A stretch of 64,000 nucleotides of DNA from Pomphorhynchus laevis (Eukaryota > Acanthocephala > Palaeacanthocephala > Echinorhynchida > Pomphorhynchidae): contig WNNJ02003004.1 in NCBI GenBank assembly GCA_012934845.2, positions 124,001 to 188,000 on the forward strand, written 5' to 3'. The notes under the pieces were generated by a model, which saw nothing but the letters and a program-made list of their open reading frames with translations, did no database searches and was not told where the DNA came from. A program made the translations under genes and the position numbers. Every line of letters starts with the position of its first letter. Within the stretch, counting starts at the first letter, position 1. Shown piece after piece: positions 59,016-64,000 of the stretch.

Positions 59016-61074
59016 CTTCCAAAGAAGTTCTCTGGTGTTTAGATTATAACCGCGTATAAATCCATCAATGCTAGCACTGACCAAAACATCGTTGTGACAC
59101 GCTAATCCCTTGATTGACGAGGATGCTCCCTTGTAATGCTGAACGACCAAGTTAGATTTTCGAATATCGATAAGTCCAACGGTACCAGCCGCATCACCAA
59201 CAACAATCTGATAGAATTAAATTCACATTTAACAAAATAAATATTATATAATGTATTTATATAATTTAAATATTATATTCAATCAACAAACAAAGCGTTA
59301 TTTAAATAATATTAGAATACATTATATTAACAACAACATCATCTATCTTTGGTGAGAGTAACAATCATAATTTGAAAACTAATAACACAGAAATTGATAT
59401 TTTTTCTATTTAAAAAATTGATCAAAGTAATTTGCAAAAAAATGTTTACAAATACATCGCGTTTTGAAGAAAACTATATATTGCGTTATTTAATCGAAGA
59501 TGCAGGTTTTTAAATTTCCATTTGCTGCGAAGAGAGTAATCATGATCAACGGTTGTAAAATGGATTCGACAATAAATGCTGTTTATTGTAAAAATTATAA
59601 TCTCTAGCTTTACATGGAAAATAGACTATAGCATACTGATATGAACTTAAGCACACATATACTTTCTTCTGCAAGATAAATTGTCTGTATAAGGTCAGTT
59701 TCACGAAGTGTTAGGAATTTTCCTAGGAAATTACTTTTTAAGAATTTTCGCTAACGTAGATATGCTTAATATAGAAATAAAATACTCATTATTTATTAAT
59801 TTAGGAATTCTTAATTTGAATAGATTTTGTAGTAGAGAGCATGTAAAGGTCAATTTAAACGTCATTCGCATCAATTATATCGATATAAGTGTGTTCTCAG
59901 ATCTGGAAATCTGAAACTGATCTGAAAATCTGGAACTGTTATGGATACATTGAACTAATCTAGAAATTTAGAATGCATTTATATTATCTCTCAAGATTTT
60001 TTTAGGTCAAGTTATATTTTAGATTTATAATAAATAATAAGAAATTTATAAAATAATAATTAAAATATTAATAAAATAATTTAATAAAAAATAATTTAGA
60101 TAAAAAATAAATATAATATTATCATGCTATTATATTAATATGATAATATTTATGATCCATTGCAATTAAATTAATATTTGCAAAAAAAGAATATAGGACA
60201 AGACAAAAAATTTATTTAATCTCTAATTTCAAATACGCATTATCAGAAATTTATTTTTAACTAATTACGACCATTTGCAAATCCTTGACATTATCTTGAC
60301 AAACTAAAAATAAATTTTTTATTTTCTTATAAACATAATTTATTTAATTTTAAAAAATAATTTTTTTTGAATTTTCGTATCTTTATATATCATGTTATAT
60401 GAATATATCGGGATTGTATCGGCACTTATAATTCCTCGATTTAAATATTATTCTTTAAATAAATAAGTAAAAATACGTAATAAATTGCAATATAAAAATC
60501 AAAAGTTCGTAGCATCTTTTATTATTCAAGAACATTGATGTTAGAAAGATAAATAAAAGGATTTATACTTTGTTTGAGGTCAGCTTGTAACGGGCAATTT
60601 TGAAAATTCATCAATAGCAACACATAGCAACAGAAAAGTTGCTATTTCATAATCAAATCTTGTTAGTATCGACAAGTCTATAATTACAGAATTTATTAAT
60701 TCATTCATAAATGCCGGTTACTATATAAAATTATCAATAAATCTACCAATGTAGATTTATGAATCTACATTGTAGATTTATAAAATGTTTTTACGAAACC
60801 ATTTATCAAACCTTTTGAATCACAAATGAATATCATTTCTAAATAAATAATGACAAAGTAGACTTACCAACCTGGTATCGTTTGTTCTCGCTAGGACAGT
60901 AATTGGATGCTGACCAAAGTTTATGTATGCTAAAGCTCGGTTACTTCCGTCTAAGCAATCAATAAAGTGTATTTGCTTCTGTCTTGTTCCTGTAAACATT
61001 CGGTTGCGCTCATCCATAACAAGGATATCAGTAATATCGATATCGACTGCCAACGAAAGTTTGTCGTGTGGTGG
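59016..61074 (-). CDS. WDR74/NSA1-like WD40 ribosome-biogenesis protein, two internal exons (partial)
   Basis: WDR74 (yeast Nsa1) is a nucleolar WD40 protein in 60S pre-ribosome maturation. Two exons on the - strand, 61074-60868 (69 codons) and 59207-59016 (64 codons), join in phase 0 across a 1660-nt intron (TTG|GTAAGT ... CAG|ATT). Sequence: DIDITDILVMDERNRMFTGT, FGQHPITVLARTNDTRL, then IVVGDAAGTVGLIDIRKSNL, YKGASSSIKGLACHNDVLVS and ASIDGFIRGYNL. These align with the human stretch around Y-G-E-Y-P-L-T-A, D-L-R-x-G and F/L-K-G-x-A-G-x-V-R-x-L-x-C-H-P...L-A-S-C-G-L-D-R. N-terminal exons were not found before the satellite at 62040. The next exon is unknown; a short one at about 58933-58902 (PEDSKMTIFF, stop) is conceivable but would truncate the protein. 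Intact gene or fragment cannot be decided. Confidence 0.75.
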
Positions 61075-62039
61075 CTTAATATATGATAAGTTTATGAATG
61101 AATACTGTTTATTTCAACGATCGCTAATCTCAATTGCTTACAATGAAATTAACGTTACTTTTGAAAGTAACGCTTTTAAAAATTATCAAATTTTAAGTTT
61201 TATAACTGAGACAGACAAAATTATATTCTGTATGAGTACTTAACAGTAATGAATCAATTTGGAAACATTATTTGCATTATATGCAGTGACTTTATCGTAA
61301 TAACGATTAAAATTTATAAACTTCAAATAAATATGAAATATCCATTTATTTATTCGTATAGATTTATTAATTTACAGGATTATCTGTAAAAATAAGTTTT
61401 ATTCCAAAAACTACAATATTTTGATAGCTCTTGTTATCAGTATATCAGTTTACAAACAGTTTATTCTGTTACAAACAGTTTGTGATTAATGTAGAAACGA
61501 TTTACAAGGCAAAAAAATTATCAATAAATTTAAATATCATAAATACTTTGAAGACCTTGACTATCCATTTGCTTGACTACATAATGTATTTTTTTCATTA
61601 TTTTATTATAAAATAGCTTATTACAAAAATTACAAAAAAATTCGAGAGTTACTGCCATAATCTTAAGAAAAATTACAAAATTATTATTAAATGATTATAA
61701 GCCTAAAAATGATTACAGGATCTATAGAAATATTGTAATTTTGAGAATAAACTAATTTCTTCGTTCCTATAAATTTATATTTTTAATTCTATACATTTTA
61801 TTTTATCAAATCAGCAGTTAATTTGAACTAAGAGTTGGAATATTTGATTATTCTGAAAAATATAGCGTTTTTGTTTTTAAAATATATTTTATTTATATTA
61901 AAATATATTTTATTAACAATTATCGCTTAGCTTTTGCACTGAATTAGAATATCAAAAATGCGTTCAAATATTAAATTGCATTAGCTAATTGGCTTAAAAT
62001 ATTAATGATATAACATAGTTTATTGATGAGCTACGTTAG
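61075..62039. other. AT-rich stretch between WDR74 exons and the satellite
   Basis: No exon recognised on either strand. Would be intron if WDR74 continues upstream of the satellite. Confidence 0.4.
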
Positions 62040-64000
62040 ATTGATAAGCACGATCATTATTCATGCCGTATCCATTAAGGATCCAACGAGTGCAGCGACA
62101 ATTCAGCAACAACCTCTGCCTAGTGTTTAAGGATAGTTCGAACAGCAATTCGATCTAGTAAAGAGCGTAAGCCTCAGACAATTAAGCAAAGCGTCGGAAA
62201 CATCTTCATTCACAATGTCACACAGGTAACCGAAAAGACCAGTGAGTACTTCATTCTACTGATGAGTGTTTCCGGGTACTCATTGGTTGTCTAGAAGTGA
62301 CATGGTACTGAAAGTCGTGAATCAAAGTTTAGTCTATTAAGCAACACCATTTTTTATAAATGCCGTATTTCGTAAGAAATCCTGGACCGTTGTTTACTCA
62401 GCACATCGGTGCACTACTATTATACATGCCGTATCCATTAAGGATCCAACAAGTGCAACGACAATTAACAACAACCTCTGCCTAGTGTTTAAGGATGGTC
62501 CGAACAGCAATTCGATCTGGTAAAGAGCGTAAGCCTCAGTCAATTAAGCAAAGCGTCGGAAACGCCTTTATTCACAATGTCACACAGACAACAGAAACGA
62601 CCAGTGTGTACCTCATTCTACTGATGAGTGTTGTCGGGTACTCATCATTTCGATGCTGAAGTGGTCGTTTAGAAGTGACACGGTGATTGAAAGTCGTGTA
62701 TCGAAGTCCAGTCTATCAAGCAACACCATTTTGTATAAAGGCCGTATTTCGTAAGAAATCCTGGACCGTTGTTTATTCAGCACATCTCTGCACTACTATT
62801 ATACATGCCGTATCCATTAAGGATCCAACAAGTGCAACGACAATTAACAACAACCTCTGCCTAGTGTTTAAGGATGGTCCGAACAGCAATTCGATCTGGT
62901 AAAGAGCGTAAGCCTCAGTCAATTAAGCAAAGCGTCGGAAACGCCTTTATTCACAATGTCACACAGACAACAGAAACGACCAGTGTGTACCTCATTCTAC
63001 TGATGAGTGTTGTCGGGTACTCATCATTTCGATGCTGAAGTGGTCGTTTAGAAGTGACACGGTGATTGAAAGTCGTGTATCGAAGTCCAGTCTATCAAGC
63101 AACACCATTTTGTATAAAGGCCGTATTTCGTAAGAAATCCTGGACCGTTGTTTATTCAGCACATCTCTGCACTACTATTATACATGCCGTATCCATTAAG
63201 GATCCAACAAGTGCAACGACAATTCAGCAACAACCTCTGCCTAGTGTTTAAGGATAGTCCACACAGCAATTCGATCTGGTAAAGAGCGTAAGCCTCAGTC
63301 AATTAAGCAAAGCGTCGGAAACGCCTTTATTCACAATGTCACACAGACAACAGAAACGACCAGTGTGTACCTCATTCTACTGATGAGTGTTGCCGGGTAC
63401 TCATCATTTCGATGCTGAAGTCGTCGTCTGGAAGTGACACGGTGATTGAAAGTCGTGAATCGAAGTCCAGTCTATCAAGCAACACCATTTTGTATAAATG
63501 CCGTATTTCGTAAGAAATCCTGGACCGTTGTTTACTCAGCACATCTGTGCACTACTATTATACATGCCGTATCCATTAAGGATCCAACGAGTGCAACGAC
63601 AATTCAGCAACAACCTCTGCCTAGTGTTTAAGGATGGTCCGCACAGCAATTCGATCTGGTAAAGAGCGTAAGCCTCAGTCAATTAAGCAAAGTGTCGGAA
63701 ACGCTTTTGTTCACAATGTCACACAGACAACAGAAACGACCAGTGTGTACCTCATTCTACTGATGAGTGTTGCTGGGTACTCATCATTTCGATGCTGAAG
63801 TGGTCGTCTACAAGTGACATGGCGATTCAAAGTCGTAAATCAAAGTCCAGTCTTTCAAGCAACACCATTTAGTATAAATGCCGTATTTCGTAAGAAATCC
63901 TGGACCGTTATTTACTCAGCATATCCGTGCACTACCATGATACATGCCGTATCCATTAAGGATCCAACAAGTGCAACGACAATTCAGAAACAACCTCTGC
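62040..64000 (+). repeat. Satellite DNA, 379-380-bp unit, more than 5 copies, open at the window end
   Basis: The phrase CATGCCGTATCCATTAAGGA recurs at about 62062, 62425, 62804, 63183, 63563 and 63943, spacings 363, 379, 379, 380 and 380. Units 2 and 3 are almost identical over their full length and the outer units more diverged, as expected from unequal exchange. GC content is about 45% against about 22% in the flank. Each unit contains an 8-bp-arm hairpin TGATGAGT/ACTCATCA. Open frames of about 61 codons recur in phase with the repeat and are not believed to be genes. Confidence 0.95.

Noticed and set aside
62620-62660. Possible hammerhead in the satellite (CTACTGATGAG present in every unit)
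   Set aside because: The CTGATGA string is inside a perfect TGATGAGT/ACTCATCA hairpin and no GAAA follows a stem II, so the core is incomplete.
62687-63631. Repeated 61-71-codon open frames in the satellite
   Set aside because: They recur exactly once per satellite unit, end where the unit changes frame, and show no domain. They are a by-product of the tandem repeat.
1-64000. Bacterial-type features (operons, ribosome binding sites, CRISPR arrays)
   Set aside because: Spliced animal genes show a eukaryotic nuclear sequence; the tandem repeats lack the spacer structure of CRISPR arrays.
1-64000. LTR retrotransposons, endogenous viruses or Polintons
   Set aside because: No protease, integrase, capsid or envelope signature and no LTR pair with primer-binding site was seen. 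The 344-bp direct repeats at 37.3-38.1 kb flank PLE pieces and contain inverted PLE sequence.

Overview
The window looks like nuclear DNA from an AT-rich invertebrate animal. The evidence is four intron-split metazoan housekeeping genes, some introns of only 43-57 nt beside others of 1-4 kb, and a heavy load of non-LTR retrotransposons (CR1/Jockey-type and RTE), Penelope-like elements (PLEs), hAT- and MULE-type DNA transposons and foldback repeats. A flatworm-like animal would fit the short introns and the LINE/PLE mix, but this is an inference. No LTR retrovirus-like or Polinton-like element was recognised.

Host genes, assembled exon by exon from splice sites and reading phase: (1) PSMD6/Rpn7, a 26S proteasome lid subunit, + strand, 8533-12766, 3 exons, 397 aa. 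(2) A PRELID3/slowmo mitochondrial lipid-transfer protein, - strand, 26898-17788, 6 exons, 174 aa. (3) An SLC25A20-like carnitine/acylcarnitine carrier, - strand, 54491-48775, 8 exons, 283 aa. (4) Two internal exons of a WDR74/NSA1-like ribosome-biogenesis WD40 protein, - strand, 61074-59016, ends not found. The genes do not form an operon. The two mitochondrial proteins are not adjacent and no shared regulation is visible.

Layout: 1-4.7 kb, LINE relics (one CR1 copy split by a short repeat). 4.7-8.5 kb, AT desert with short-repeat copies. 8.5-12.8 kb, PSMD6, with a PLE endonuclease tail in intron 2. 12.9-14.6 kb, internally deleted RTE LINE. 17.8-26.9 kb, slowmo, whose introns carry a small array with hammerhead-ribozyme-like cores and several foldback repeats. 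29.2-34.1 kb, a hAT transposon split by an almost intact antisense CR1 LINE and followed by an RTE tail. 36.9-38.9 kb, rearranged PLE pieces with 344-bp direct repeats. 39.8-40.9 kb, 74-bp tandem array. 44.2-45.0 kb, a small MULE-like element between perfect 88-bp direct repeats. 45.6-47.6 kb, LINE and PLE relics. 48.8-54.5 kb, the carrier gene with PLE fragments in its largest intron. 59.0-61.1 kb, WDR74 exons. 62.0 kb to the end, a 379-380-bp satellite running off the window.

The least explained material is (a) a dispersed AT-rich repeat family, called repeat M here, with more than ten partial or full copies, and (b) tandem R units, which carry a hammerhead-like catalytic core and in two places are joined to the conserved module of repeat M.
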